Source of the DNA: Burkholderiaceae bacterium
GTDB lineage: Bacteria; Pseudomonadota; Gammaproteobacteria; Burkholderiales; Burkholderiaceae_A
Length of the DNA: 64,000 nucleotides
NCBI GenBank assembly: GCA_018402635.1
Contig: JAGYIP010000010.1
Span: 1 to 64,000 of the forward strand
Reading direction: 5' to 3'
In this document: piece by piece, positions 27,343 to 36,739 of the stretch
Layout of the letters: every line of letters starts with the position of its first letter
How positions within the stretch are numbered: position 1 is the first letter of the stretch
Made by a program: the position numbers and the translations under genes
Notes under the pieces: generated by a model
The model's input: only the letters and a program-made list of their open reading frames with translations
The model's database searches: none
Told to the model about the DNA's origin: nothing

Positions 27343-28530
27343 CTAGGGCTTTAGGCGCGTGATGGTTGGCCCAAGATCGGGCGGGGGAAGGGGATGCGAG
27401 GGCCGCAGGCCATTAATCACCATAGGCTGCCCAACCGTCTGAAGTAGGCTGGTGGTATCTCTGGGCCTTAGGTCTTCCACGGGCTTTAACGGGCTGTCTG
27501 CATGGGACACAAGCAACTGCCTTTCGTGCAGCTGTGGCTCTGTGAAAACCTCGGAGACGCTTTGCACCGGTGTACAAGGAACCCCCACAGCCTCAAAGCG
27601 TTCCAGCCAGTGGCTGCGATTTGCCTTCATTAACAGAGGCTCAAGCAGGCCGTTGAGCAGCTCCCGGTTTTCAACCCTTTGCGGGTTTGTTGCAAACCGC
27701 GGATCGGTAGCCCAACTGTCTTCATTCAAGGCCTTAGCAAGGCTTGCAAATTGTCGGTCGTTACCCACCGCAAGAACAAGGTAGCCGTCTTTTGCATGGT
27801 AGGCCTGATAGGGCACGATACTTGGATGGGTATTTCCCATGGCCTTGGGTTCTGCACCTGCGACAAGGTGAGCAGCCCCCTGATTGGCAAGCAGTGCGAT
27901 ACCCGTATCGAAAAGGGCGCAGTCAATGGTTGCCCCTTCGCCAGTCTGTGCTTTATGAAAGAGGCAGGCCGTAATAGCATTGCAGGCATAGATGCCGGTG
28001 ACAATATCAATAACGGCCACACCCACCTTGAAGGGCGGGCCCTCGGCGGGCCCGGTGATGCTCATAAGCCCTGTGAGGCCCTGCAGGGCGAAATCGTAGC
28101 CTGCCTCGTTGGCGCGCGGCCCGTTCTGCCCATAGCCCGTAATGGAACAGTAAATAAGCTCGGGCTTCTTCGCACGCAGCGCAGCGGCATCAAGCCCAAA
28201 GGCCTTTAGCTGATCCACCTTGAAGTTCTCAACAATAACGTCGGCCTTTAAGGCGAGCTCGTGAACCGCCTGAAGCTGCTCGGGGTTTTTGAAGTCCACA
28301 CTGACGGAATGTTTACCCCGGTTTGCACAGGTGAAGTAACTTGCCAAGCCTTGGGCCGTGTAGGGTGGCCCCCATTGGCGCGTGTCGTCGCCCGAACCTG
28401 CTCGCTCAACCTTCATAACGGTTGCACCAAGGTCGGCAAGCATCTGGGTTGCCCAGGGCCCAGCCAGCACCCGAGAAAGGTCGAGCACTTGAATGCCCCG
28501 AAGCATGGGGGCTTGTCCCTGATGAATCAC
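27343..28530 (-). CDS. Family III CoA-transferase (CaiB/BaiF), likely glutarate-linked
   Basis: Moves CoA between carboxylic acids without a ping-pong glutamyl ester on a second subunit; 395 residues. Visible family features are VLDLSRVLAGPWATQMLADLGATVMKVER at the N-terminus, with the catalytic aspartate expected in YDFALQGLTGLMSITG (about residue 165), and HPSIVPYQAYHAKDG. It starts 3 bp after gcdH, so both are translated from one transcript. That makes succinyl-CoA:glutarate CoA-transferase the best guess; other dicarboxylates or sulfinates cannot be excluded. Confidence 0.88.
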   Translation of the reverse strand: MIHQGQAPMLRGIQVLDLSRVLAGPWATQMLADLGATVMKVERAGSGDDTRQWGPPYTAQGLASYFTCANRGKHSVSVDFKNPEQLQAVHELALKADVIVENFKVDQLKAFGLDAAALRAKKPELIYCSITGYGQNGPRANEAGYDFALQGLTGLMSITGPAEGPPFKVGVAVIDIVTGIYACNAITACLFHKAQTGEGATIDCALFDTGIALLANQGAAHLVAGAEPKAMGNTHPSIVPYQAYHAKDGYLVLAVGNDRQFASLAKALNEDSWATDPRFATNPQRVENRELLNGLLEPLLMKANRSHWLERFEAVGVPCTPVQSVSEVFTEPQLHERQLLVSHADSPLKPVEDLRPRDTTSLLQTVGQPMVINGLRPSHPLPPPDLGPTITRLKP

Positions 28531-28533
28531 GAT

Positions 28534-29718
28534 CTAGAAGAAGGCCTGCAGTCCAGTCTGGGCACGACCAAGGATGAGGGCATGAATGTCATGGGTCCCT
28601 TCATAGGTATTCACGACTTCAAGGTTGACCATATGACGCATCACGCCATACTCATCAGAAATGCCATTGCCACCCAACATGTCGCGAGCAAGGCGGGCAA
28701 TGTCGAGTGCCTTGCCACAGTTGTTCCGCTTCACAATGGATGTTGCCTCAACCGAGGCTATCCCTTCTTCCTTCATGCGACCAAGACGAAGCACTGCCTG
28801 GTAGCCCAGGGCAATTTCTGTTTGCATGTCGGCAAGCTTTTTCTGAATAAGCTGGTTGGCAGCCAGGGGCCGTCCAAACTGATGCCGGTCAAGCACATAC
28901 TGGCGGGCCGTGTGCCAGCACGATTCGGCAGCACCTAAAACACCCCAGGCAATACCGAAGCGAGCAGAATTTAGGCAGGTAAATGGCCCTTTAAGCCCTT
29001 GAACATGGGGCAGAGCATTTTCTTCAGGAACGAAGACATCCTGCATCACAATTTCACCGGTGATTGATGCACGCAGCCCAATCTTTCCGTGAATGGCAGG
29101 TGCGCTTAATCCTTTCATACCCTTTTCAAGAATAAAGCCTCGAATGTCGCCGGCATCGTCCTTTGCCCAGACGATAAAAACATCGGCAATGGGGCTGTTG
29201 GAGATCCAAATTTTTGAGCCTGTTAGTCTGTAGCCCTTGCCTTCGGCCCTTGCCCGGCTGTCCATGCCTGCAGGGTCCGACCCATGGTTAGGCTCTGTAA
29301 GTCCAAAGCAGCCTATCCACTCACCACGTGCAAGCTTGGGCAAGAACCTTTGCTTCTGGTCTTCTGTGCCAAAGGCCTCAATGGGAAGCATGACCAGCGA
29401 GCTTTGCACGCTAAACATGCTGCGGTAGCCGCTGTCAACACGCTCGAGCTCGCAGGCAATCAGGCCATAGGCCACGTCGCCTACGCCTGCCCCCCCATAG
29501 GCTGTTGAAATGGTCGGGCCCAAGAGCCCAAGCTCACCCATCTCTTTGAAGATGGCCGTGTCAACTTTCTCGTGACGAAAGGCCTCGAGAACCCTTGGCT
29601 GCAGCTTGTCTTGGCAGAAGCTGCGCGCCGCATCACGAATCATCCGTTCGTCATCGGTGAGCTGGGCTGAGACAAGAAAGGGGTCTTGCCATTGAAACTT
29701 TGCCTGGGGCTTAAGCAT
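28534..29718 (-). CDS. gcdH: Glutaryl-CoA dehydrogenase
   Basis: FAD-dependent acyl-CoA dehydrogenase that oxidises and decarboxylates glutaryl-CoA to crotonyl-CoA in lysine, tryptophan and dicarboxylate breakdown; 394 residues. FAD motifs are [12 protein letters not shown] and [15 protein letters not shown]. The catalytic glutamate lies in [21 protein letters not shown] near the C-terminus, almost the same as in the mammalian enzyme. With the CoA-transferase it forms a tight two-gene unit: glutarate is activated, then oxidised. Confidence 0.93.
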   Translation of the reverse strand: MLKPQAKFQWQDPFLVSAQLTDDERMIRDAARSFCQDKLQPRVLEAFRHEKVDTAIFKEMGELGLLGPTISTAYGGAGVGDVAYGLIACELERVDSGYRSMFSVQSSLVMLPIEAFGTEDQKQRFLPKLARGEWIGCFGLTEPNHGSDPAGMDSRARAEGKGYRLTGSKIWISNSPIADVFIVWAKDDAGDIRGFILEKGMKGLSAPAIHGKIGLRASITGEIVMQDVFVPEENALPHVQGLKGPFTCLNSARFGIAWGVLGAAESCWHTARQYVLDRHQFGRPLAANQLIQKKLADMQTEIALGYQAVLRLGRMKEEGIASVEATSIVKRNNCGKALDIARLARDMLGGNGISDEYGVMRHMVNLEVVNTYEGTHDIHALILGRAQTGLQAFF

Positions 29719-29754
29719 GAGGTGAACCTTTCTTTTGAAGTGGGTGCATGGGTT

Positions 29755-30312
29755 TCAAAAATACTCCGCGTCTTTGAAGGCAACTGCCTGGGCGTCTTTC
29801 GCAGAGACCAAGACGCTTGTTCTTTCGGCCTCTGTGAGAGGCCAGTCAATGCCAATGGTGGCGTCGTTCCAGCAGATGGCGCGCTCGAGGCTGGGCGCAT
29901 AAAAGTCGGTGGTCTTGTAGAACACCTCTGCAAATTCGGACAGGGTAAGAAACCCATGGGCAAACCCAGGCGGAACCCACAGCTGATGATGATTATTGCT
30001 GGAAAGCCTCTGGCCCACCCAGCGACCAAACGTTGCAGAGCCTTTACGAATATCCACAGCGACATCAAAAATTTCACCCGCCACCACCCGTATCAGCTTG
30101 CCCTGGGCCTGAGGTGCGAGCTGGTAATGGAGCCCTCGTAAGACGCCCTGCCGGCTTTTAGAATGATTGTCCTGCACGAATTCTTGCCTGCCACCAAGGG
30201 CGTTACCGAGTTCTCGTGCGTTGTAGCTTTCAAAGAAGAAGCCGCGGTCATCGCCGTAGACCTTGGGCTCAATAAGCAAAACGTCTGGTATGGCGGTTGG
30301 TGAAATGTTCAT
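29755..30312 (-). CDS. rfbC: dTDP-4-dehydrorhamnose 3,5-epimerase
   Basis: Third step of dTDP-L-rhamnose synthesis for O-antigen or exopolysaccharide, 185 residues, cupin fold. Motifs are DRGFFFESYNARE, VQDNHSKSRQGVLRGLHYQL (catalytic His), VDIRKGSATFGRWVG, and PPGFAHGFLTLSE. It starts 5 bp after rfbA on the same strand. The other two rhamnose genes, rfbB and rfbD, are not in the window. Confidence 0.95.
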   Translation of the reverse strand: MNISPTAIPDVLLIEPKVYGDDRGFFFESYNARELGNALGGRQEFVQDNHSKSRQGVLRGLHYQLAPQAQGKLIRVVAGEIFDVAVDIRKGSATFGRWVGQRLSSNNHHQLWVPPGFAHGFLTLSEFAEVFYKTTDFYAPSLERAICWNDATIGIDWPLTEAERTSVLVSAKDAQAVAFKDAEYF

Positions 30313-30317
30313 GAGGC

Positions 30318-31214
30318 CTAGGAACCCTCCTGAAGAAGCCGTTGCAGGTATTGGCCGTAGCCATTTTTAAGCAAGGGCTGGGCAAGTCGACCAAGCTGCT
30401 CGGCATCAATCCAGTGCTGCCGGTAGGCAATTTCTTCCGGGCAGGCCACCTTAAGCCCCTGACGCTTTTCAATGGTGGCAATGAACTGACTGGCTTCAAT
30501 AAGGCTGTCATGGGTTCCGGTGTCGAGCCAGGCAAACCCGCGTCCCATAAGCTCCACATGCAGGGCGTTGGCCTGAAGGTAGCAACGGTTAAGGTCGGTA
30601 ATTTCCAGCTCGCCGCGGGCCGAGGGCTTTAGGGACTTTGCAAAATCGACAACCCGGTTGTCGTAGAAATAAAGCCCCGTGATGGCAAAGTTACTTTTGG
30701 GCTTCAGGGGTTTTTCTTCGATGGAGAGCACCTTGCCCTGGGGGTCGAACTCGGCCACTCCGTAACGTTCAGGGTCATGCACATGGTAGGCAAAAATACT
30801 TGCACCCTGGCCGCGCGCCGTGGCATTGGCAAGCAACAAATTAAGTTCATGGCCATAAAAAATGTTGTCTCCCAGAACCAGTGCGCTGGGCTGTGAGCCA
30901 ACAAAAGACTCACCAATTAAAAAGGCCTGGGCAAGACCGTCTGGGCTGGGCTGAACCGCATACTGAATGTTCATGCCCCACTGACTGCCATTGCCTAAAA
31001 GCTGCTCGAACCGGGGTGTGTCGGCAGGGGTGCTAATAAGCAAAATATCTTGAATTCCAGCCAGCATAAGTGTGGCCAAGGGGTAGTAGACCATAGGCTT
31101 GTCGTAGACGGGCAGAAGCTGCTTACTCATAGCAAGCGTTGCGGGATGCAGCCGTGTGCCTGCGCCACCGGCAAGCAGAATGCCTTTGCGTGTTTTCAAG
31201 GCTTCTTTATTCAT
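30318..31214 (-). CDS. rfbA: Glucose-1-phosphate thymidylyltransferase
   Basis: First step of dTDP-rhamnose synthesis: dTTP plus glucose 1-phosphate gives dTDP-glucose; 298 residues. The nucleotide-binding loop [16 protein letters not shown] begins at residue 10, followed by [25 protein letters not shown] and [20 protein letters not shown]. The C-terminal [10 protein letters not shown] belongs to the family. It is coupled with rfbC. Upstream is the transporter gene at 31252; a gap of 37 bp separates them. Confidence 0.96.
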   Translation of the reverse strand: MNKEALKTRKGILLAGGAGTRLHPATLAMSKQLLPVYDKPMVYYPLATLMLAGIQDILLISTPADTPRFEQLLGNGSQWGMNIQYAVQPSPDGLAQAFLIGESFVGSQPSALVLGDNIFYGHELNLLLANATARGQGASIFAYHVHDPERYGVAEFDPQGKVLSIEEKPLKPKSNFAITGLYFYDNRVVDFAKSLKPSARGELEITDLNRCYLQANALHVELMGRGFAWLDTGTHDSLIEASQFIATIEKRQGLKVACPEEIAYRQHWIDAEQLGRLAQPLLKNGYGQYLQRLLQEGS

Positions 31215-31251
31215 CGATTCTAGAAAAATGGGTTAACTGGGTTAACGGAAT

Positions 31252-32371
31252 TTAGTTAAGGCTTAGCTTCTGTAGGAGCTGCAGGCCAAGAAGACCTCCG
31301 ACCCCAATACTAACAATAGCGACAACCGAGCCTAGGGCCAACATCGACAAGCCACTAAGCCCATGGCCAATGGTGCAGCCCATGGCCACCACCCCTCCAA
31401 CGCCCATGAGGGTCGCCCCAAGCAGATGCAGCGCAAGGTCTTGGGTTGAGGCAAATCCTTGCCAGCTGAAGCCACCGGAGCGCAGGGCTGCCGCGGCTGC
31501 GCCGGCCACGGTGCCAATGACAGTGGCCACTGCGAAGCTTAAGAACTGAGAGGTATCACTGTAGTAAATAAAGAGCTCAATACTGTAGGAAAGTGGCGCT
31601 ACGAAGGTGAGGCTTTCCGGGCCGCGCGTGTTGGTTGCAAGGTAGGCCTGCTTCAAGCGTTTCGGGATGCTCGATAACAAAGCCAAGCCAGCCGGTTACA
31701 AGCCATCCTGCAGCCACGCACAGACCAACAACAGCGCCGGCCAGCCATTGGCCTGCAGTTAATCTGCGACCGGGCAGGCCCTTCAGAAGGGCCCAAAAAA
31801 CAAGACCTAAAAATACAACCAGAACAAGGCCGCGGCCTGTTTCGGAATTCAGGCCAGTTAAAGCTTCAAGAAGGCTGGGCAGGTCTTGGCGACTTGGGAG
31901 GTCGATGTAAATGCGATCGACCGTCTGGCTTCGCCAGACCGCCATCAGGCCACGCAGCGTTGCGAAGGCGGCGATACCCATGACCAGAAAAACAACCAGG
32001 GCCTTTAGACTGCCCTCGCCAATTCGAACAAGGTTGCGGCTTCCGCAGCCCGAGGCAAGCGCCATACCCACCCCAAACACGAGCCCGCCCGAAACATTGG
32101 AGAGCCATAAGAGGCGGGAGCTGGTGTAGAAGCTGTCCTCATCATTAATAAGGTTGAACTGAACGAAGAGCTGCACCAGAAAAACAGCCACCACCACAGA
32201 CAAGAGCCACAGCCGCATGCGCTGCCCATTGCCCATAAGCTGAAGATCGGAGATGGCCCCAAGGGTGCAGTAGCGACTGGCCTGACTGGCCATGCCAAAG
32301 ACGAGGCCAATTACAAGCCCGCCAAAGACAACCCAGGCCTGCAAGAGCTTGACCTGCTCAAGTTCAACCAT
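31252..32371 (-). CDS. YeeE/YedE-family thiosulfate or sulfur-compound transporter, frameshifted
   Basis: Inner-membrane protein of the YeeE/YedE (TsuA) family, two sulf_transp repeats. The conserved cysteine motifs are seen as SRYCTLGAISD (near residue 35), ALASGCGSRNLVR, and AMGCTIGHGLSG in the second repeat. The first frame runs from ATG 32371 to about 31647 (PETLEA), and the sequence continues in the other frame as AYLATNTRGPESLTFVAPLSY to 31252. The 1120-nt span fits one extra base, probably in the CC at 31647-31648. Joined length is about 372 residues. The known E. coli relative imports thiosulfate; specificity here is inferred. Confidence 0.82.
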
Positions 32372-32386
32372 ATGGAAAAGCCTGCT

Positions 32387-33182
32387 TTAGTTTTTTGCTG
32401 GCCCCAGGGCCGCCAGCCGCTTCTTGGCAGTAGCTGCCTGGCTTGAATTTGGAAATTGTTTGAGTAAGAGGTCGAGAGAACTGCGGGCGGCTCGCGTCTG
32501 GCCGGACTCCGCCTGGCTTGCAGCCAGAGTGAGAAGGCTTTCCGGAACGCGAGGGTGATCTGGGGTACCTTTTGTAGAGCTCGGACAAGACAGAAATGGA
32601 GGACTTGTAATTTTTACGAAGGTAATGGGCTGCGCCTTCAAAGTTAAGCGCCCAGGGACGCAATGCTGAGTCGGGAAATCGACGGCTAAACTCATCGAAG
32701 GCAGCGGCAGCGACCTCGGTTGCCCCAGAGCCAAGAAGACCTTGAGCCGCCTCGAAGGCGGATTTTTCTTTGGCATCAACCAGCACGGTCTGGTTATCGA
32801 TGACAAACGACTGCGGCTCAAAACGAGCAAGACGCTCGGAGAGGGATTGAATTTGTTGTTCGATGCCTGAGACAAGCGTGCCTTGGTCCACTGTTACTGA
32901 GCGCGTTAGGGTTTCGAGGCTACCAAGAACACTCTGAAGCTCAGACTTCAGTTGACCCACTTCAGAGACCATGTCGAGCTGTGATTTGGCCATGCCCTCG
33001 ACACGCGACTTAAGCATTGTGTTTTCCGAAATTAAGGACTCCGATTGTTTCTCAACCGAAGCAATACGGGCGCGCAGTTCAATAATGGCTCGGCGGGCCT
33101 CATCGTCGGAGAAAAACTGGGCCCAGGCAGGTGACGCACTAAGCAGGCTAAGGGCAATAAAAGGGGCCCAGGCTTTGATCAT
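32387..33182 (-). CDS. cpoB: Cell division coordinator CpoB (YbgF), frameshifted
   Basis: Periplasmic Tol-Pal partner that coordinates outer-membrane constriction with peptidoglycan synthesis. Signal peptide at residues 1-22 (ending PAWAQ), a coiled coil to about 130 (IIELRARIASVEKQSE), then TPR repeats. The frame breaks in the C4 at 32562-32565; without one C the protein reads YKRYPDHPRVPESLLTLAASQ and ends at 32387 with about 264 residues. The ATG at 33182 overlaps the pal stop as ATGA. The C-terminal TPR motif is normal after the correction. Confidence 0.87.
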
Positions 33183-33799
33183 GGCAATTTACTAACAAAG
33201 AAGAGATCGGCTCGCCGGTTCTCGGCACGAGCGGCTTCATCGCCCATTGTGTTTCGTGGTTTTTCTTTGCCGTTACTTACGGCCTCCATGCGCTGACTTG
33301 GCACTCCCAAGATCTGCAGGGCACGCGAGACAGACTCGGCCCTGCGTTGGCCAAGGGCAAGGTTGTATTCCGATGTGCCTCGGTCGTCGGTATTGCCTTC
33401 AATGGCCAAGGACTGATGGTCGTAGAGCCTCATGTAGTTTGCAACCTTCTGAAGCATCTCGTCGTAGTCACGGGCAATTTCGATACTGTCAAAGCCGAAA
33501 TAAATGGCGGCATAGGGCACGCCATCGTCGCCCACTTGCGAGGCACCGGAGGATGCGTTGAGAGACTGCTCTTCAACACCACCGCCCCGAATGCCTTGCT
33601 CGGCGCCCATGCCAGGGCCGAGCCCTTGGACCTGCGCTGCGCCGGCCCGGTCAACCGACTCCACCGGGTTAATAGCACTGCCTTCGATGGGAGCAGGCGC
33701 ATCGTCAAGACTCACGGTTGAACAGGCCGACAGTCCAAGAAGAATTGCAATAAGGGCCGCCTGGGGAAGACGCATAAAAGATGTCATTGACAGAGTCAT
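33179..33799 (-). CDS. pal: Peptidoglycan-associated lipoprotein Pal
   Basis: Outer-membrane lipoprotein that binds peptidoglycan. The lipobox LGLSAC gives the lipidated cysteine near residue 26 from ATG 33799. That start is 7 nt after the tolB stop; ATGs at 33787 and 33775 are also possible and an upstream one at 33859 would overlap tolB. The OmpA-like domain has IYFGFDSIEI, LAIEGNTDDRGTSEYNLALGQRRAESV and the late Arg in RAENRRADLFFV. It belongs to the tolQRAB-pal-cpoB operon. Confidence 0.94.
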   Translation of the reverse strand: MTLSMTSFMRLPQAALIAILLGLSACSTVSLDDAPAPIEGSAINPVESVDRAGAAQVQGLGPGMGAEQGIRGGGVEEQSLNASSGASQVGDDGVPYAAIYFGFDSIEIARDYDEMLQKVANYMRLYDHQSLAIEGNTDDRGTSEYNLALGQRRAESVSRALQILGVPSQRMEAVSNGKEKPRNTMGDEAARAENRRADLFFVSKLP

Positions 33800-33806
33800 G
33801 GCTTCA

Positions 33807-35234
33807 CTATTTGGAGGAAGGTATGCGGCCCCAGGCCGGATTACGGATGCCTGCTGCATCCAGGCTTATGCGCGAGCGCACTCGCCCATCAACGGAGGCG
33901 GCCGACAGAAGATCGCGGTCGTTGACCCGGCTGGAAAAAATAACCCAGCGGCTGTTGGGCGCAAAGCTGGGTGAGTCGTCTCTGGGACCACTGCTGACAA
34001 TGCGCTCTTCCTGGGTCTCGAGGTTCATCACAGCAATCAAAAACTTCTTGTCGCGACGGGCAACAAAGGCCATGGTTTTGCCGTCTGGGCTAACAACAGG
34101 CCTTGCATTAAAGCCGCCGGTGAAGGTAAGCCTCTCGAGCCGTCCCGAGCCATCAATGCGAACACGGTAGATTTGTGGGCTGCCCGTCTGGTCGGATGTG
34201 AAGTACACATGCTGACCGTCGGCGGAAAAACTTGGCTCGGTGTTAATGGCCGAGGAGCGCAAGAGGCGTCGAAGCCCACTGCCATCGGCGTTGGCAATGT
34301 AGATTTGGGAAATGCCGTCGCGTGTAAGCACCATAGCAAGCTGCCTGCCGTCGGGCGACCAGGCGGGTGCGCTGTTGCTTCCCTTGTAGTTGGCAACGAC
34401 CGAACGCTTTCCGGTTGCAAGCTCATGCACATAGACCACTGGCTTACCGGTTTCAAAGGACACGTAGGCAAGCCTGTCGCCATTCGGTGACCAGGTAAGC
34501 GAAATAATGGGCTGGGTGGAGCGCAGTGCAGGCTGGGCATTCTCGCCATCGGAGTCTGCAATAACAAGAATGTGATTGCTACCCTCGCGCCGCACATAGG
34601 CAAGACGCGAGGAGAAAAACCCGGGTTCGCCCGAGAGCCTCTCAAGAATGTAGTCGGCCATACGGTGGGCGGACTTACGGGCATCGAGGTGGGAGGCCTG
34701 GCTTGTCAGCACCAACCCGCCCAGGTCTTCTGACTTAAGGGTGTCGAGCACACGAAACCGCACCTCAAGCTGACCATCAGGCGTAAGCGCGGCGCTGCCC
34801 ACCACCAAGGCATTGGCGCCTTGGGCTCGCCACTGCCCAAACAATGTGGCATTTACAGGCGTATTTTCAGACAGGGCTGGGTTCTGCGGGCCCACTGGCA
34901 GAAGACTGAAGCTGCCGGTGCGGCGAAGGTCAGCCTGCACGACCTCAAGCACGGTATCGGCCAAGGCCCGGTTCTGGGGGTCGACGGTAAGTAAGGGGGC
35001 AAGAGCAACTGGAATTTGACGATCGCCCACGCCCGTGATGTCAATGCGCATGCCCTGGGCCTGCGCGGGCAGATGGGCACCGAGAAGGCCTAGGCTAAGG
35101 CCCATTCCTATAAACACGGCTTGAGCTTGACGCCGACTGATCGGGTTAATGGCAAGCAATAACCGCGTAAGCTTCGCCAGGGCAAGCCCCAGCCTTGCTG
35201 GCGGGGAAAAAGATGAGTAGTTCACCCTAGGCAT
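33807..35234 (-). CDS. tolB: Tol-Pal system protein TolB
   Basis: Periplasmic beta-propeller protein that links TolA and Pal, 475 residues. A signal peptide lies near residues 35-60 (AVFIGMGLSLGLLGAHLPAQAQ); such a long n-region suggests the true start may be nearer, for example at a later codon. The TolB N-terminal domain follows (IDITGVGDRQIPVALAP), then WD40-like repeats of the form SPDGRQLAMVLTRDGISQIYI and SPDGKTMAFVARRD. It is the fourth gene of the tol operon, 18 bp after tolA. Confidence 0.94.
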   Translation of the reverse strand: MPRVNYSSFSPPARLGLALAKLTRLLLAINPISRRQAQAVFIGMGLSLGLLGAHLPAQAQGMRIDITGVGDRQIPVALAPLLTVDPQNRALADTVLEVVQADLRRTGSFSLLPVGPQNPALSENTPVNATLFGQWRAQGANALVVGSAALTPDGQLEVRFRVLDTLKSEDLGGLVLTSQASHLDARKSAHRMADYILERLSGEPGFFSSRLAYVRREGSNHILVIADSDGENAQPALRSTQPIISLTWSPNGDRLAYVSFETGKPVVYVHELATGKRSVVANYKGSNSAPAWSPDGRQLAMVLTRDGISQIYIANADGSGLRRLLRSSAINTEPSFSADGQHVYFTSDQTGSPQIYRVRIDGSGRLERLTFTGGFNARPVVSPDGKTMAFVARRDKKFLIAVMNLETQEERIVSSGPRDDSPSFAPNSRWVIFSSRVNDRDLLSAASVDGRVRSRISLDAAGIRNPAWGRIPSSK

Positions 35235-35252
35235 TATAAGACCTGCCTCTGC

Positions 35253-36293
35253 CTAGCGAGCAGGTGGTGGACGATCAAGGGGACGAAAGGCAAGGGTTAA
35301 AGGGTTTTCAACCTGGCCATCGGCGGTTTTAGGCAAGGGGCTGCTGCCCCAAATGGCCCGCTCAACGGCCGCATCCCAGCCTGCGTTACCACTTGACTTA
35401 TTTTTTGTCACTTTTAGAACGCGCCCTGTGGCCTGCTGCTCCACAACAAAAACAACCTCGGGGTTATCGGGTGCCCGCGCCGGGTCAAAGCTAATGCGAT
35501 TGCGAATGCGCGCTCGAATGGATGCGGCATAGTCTGCAAGCACACCGGTTCGATCTCCCATTTCTGCGCCACCGGCCACGCCCGCCTTGGTGCGCAGATC
35601 GTCGCCCTTATCGGCAGCCTTCGCTTTGGGATCTTGGCCAAGGCTCTGCATCACCTGGGCAAGCTGTTCCTGACGAATGCGCTCTGTGGCCTCTTTGCGG
35701 CGTTGCTCAAGCGCGGCACGCTCACGGGCGACCTTTTCTTCGGCAAGTTTTTTCCGGCGCTCGGCCTCCTCTTTCTCTTTGGTAATCCGCGCTTGCTTTA
35801 GTTTGTCTTGTCTGTCTTTCTCTGCCTTTTCGTCTGCAAGGCGTTTCTGTTCATCGGCCTGCCTTGCCTTGCGCGCGCGGTCCTTCTCGGCCTGCTCTTC
35901 GGCCTTGCGGCGTGTCTCTTCTTCCTCGGCCTTCTTCTTCGCAAGCGCAATCTCGGCCTCCTCAGCATTGGGCTGCGCAGGGGCGGGTTCTTTCGGTGGT
36001 GGGCTTGGCGTTGGCGCAGGCGCTAGCGGAGCATTCGCGGCAATCTCTGCAGGAAGGGAGGACCAGAGCTCGGCCTGAACCACCGGGGGCTCCTCTTCCT
36101 TAACATCGATGGCAAGAAGCATGGCCAGACCAAGGGCGGCATGAACGGCAAGCGAGCCAAGCGTGGCCACCGAGGACTCAAGGCCGCTTGCTCGTGTGCC
36201 TTGAGGTGACCGATGCGGCGGGTCACTGGCCGGGCGCTCAGCGCCTTCAGGAAATGGCTGCGGCCCTTGGTTGAGAAGGGGGTCGCTGGGCAT
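35253..36293 (-). CDS. tolA: Tol-Pal system protein TolA
   Basis: Inner-membrane-anchored protein that spans the periplasm, 346 residues. One transmembrane segment near residues 44-64 (VATLGSLAVHAALGLAMLLAI) is followed by a proline-rich stretch (PLAPAPTPSPPPKEPAPAQP) and a long Lys/Glu/Ala-rich helix from about 110 to 220. The C-terminal domain contains the TonB-like VERAIWGSSPLP motif. It is the third gene of tolQRAB, 8 bp after tolR. Confidence 0.93.
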   Translation of the reverse strand: MPSDPLLNQGPQPFPEGAERPASDPPHRSPQGTRASGLESSVATLGSLAVHAALGLAMLLAIDVKEEEPPVVQAELWSSLPAEIAANAPLAPAPTPSPPPKEPAPAQPNAEEAEIALAKKKAEEEETRRKAEEQAEKDRARKARQADEQKRLADEKAEKDRQDKLKQARITKEKEEAERRKKLAEEKVARERAALEQRRKEATERIRQEQLAQVMQSLGQDPKAKAADKGDDLRTKAGVAGGAEMGDRTGVLADYAASIRARIRNRISFDPARAPDNPEVVFVVEQQATGRVLKVTKNKSSGNAGWDAAVERAIWGSSPLPKTADGQVENPLTLAFRPLDRPPPAR

Positions 36294-36301
36294 CTGGACT
36301 C

Positions 36302-36739
36302 CTAGTCTTGCCGAACTGCGAGACCCACCCGACCAAGGCCCGCAGCTTGAAGGCTGTTGAGGGCCTGGACGACAGCATCGTACGGGACCTCACGCTCTGC
36401 AAGAATAATAACGGGGCTGTCGGCGGCAGGGGCAAGCGCACGCACAGCCTCTGCAAGCTCGGAGCGGCTTACACGGGTCTCCTCGGCGCCCTTTTGTCTT
36501 AATCGCACCCCATGACTGCCGTCTCGCCGAACGGTGACCTCAATGGCGGCGACGGGGTTCTTCGATGACTGACCAACCCTGGGGAGATCGATGGTGCCCG
36601 TGACAATCATGGGCGCTGTCACCATAAAGATAATGAGCAGTACCAGGGTGACGTCGATATACGGCACGACGTTAATTTCGCTCAGGGCGCGGCGACCTCG
36701 ACGCAGCCCAAAGCCTCGGCCTGAGGAGGAGCCAGCCAT
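36302..36739 (-). CDS. tolR: Tol-Pal system protein TolR
   Basis: ExbD/TolR-type subunit of the proton-driven Tol motor, 145 residues. One transmembrane segment near 25-45 (VVPYIDVTLVLLIIFMVTAP) contains the essential Asp that carries protons. The rest is periplasmic. The ATG overlaps the TAA of tolQ by one base, so translation is coupled. Confidence 0.95.
   Translation of the reverse strand: MAGSSSGRGFGLRRGRRALSEINVVPYIDVTLVLLIIFMVTAPMIVTGTIDLPRVGQSSKNPVAAIEVTVRRDGSHGVRLRQKGAEETRVSRSELAEAVRALAPAADSPVIILAEREVPYDAVVQALNSLQAAGLGRVGLAVRQD

Noticed and set aside
28534-29718. Acyl-CoA dehydrogenase as a 3-sulfinopropionyl-CoA desulfinase
   Set aside because: The catalytic glutamate and the C-terminus [18 protein letters not shown] match glutaryl-CoA dehydrogenase; desulfinases are known to lack that base.
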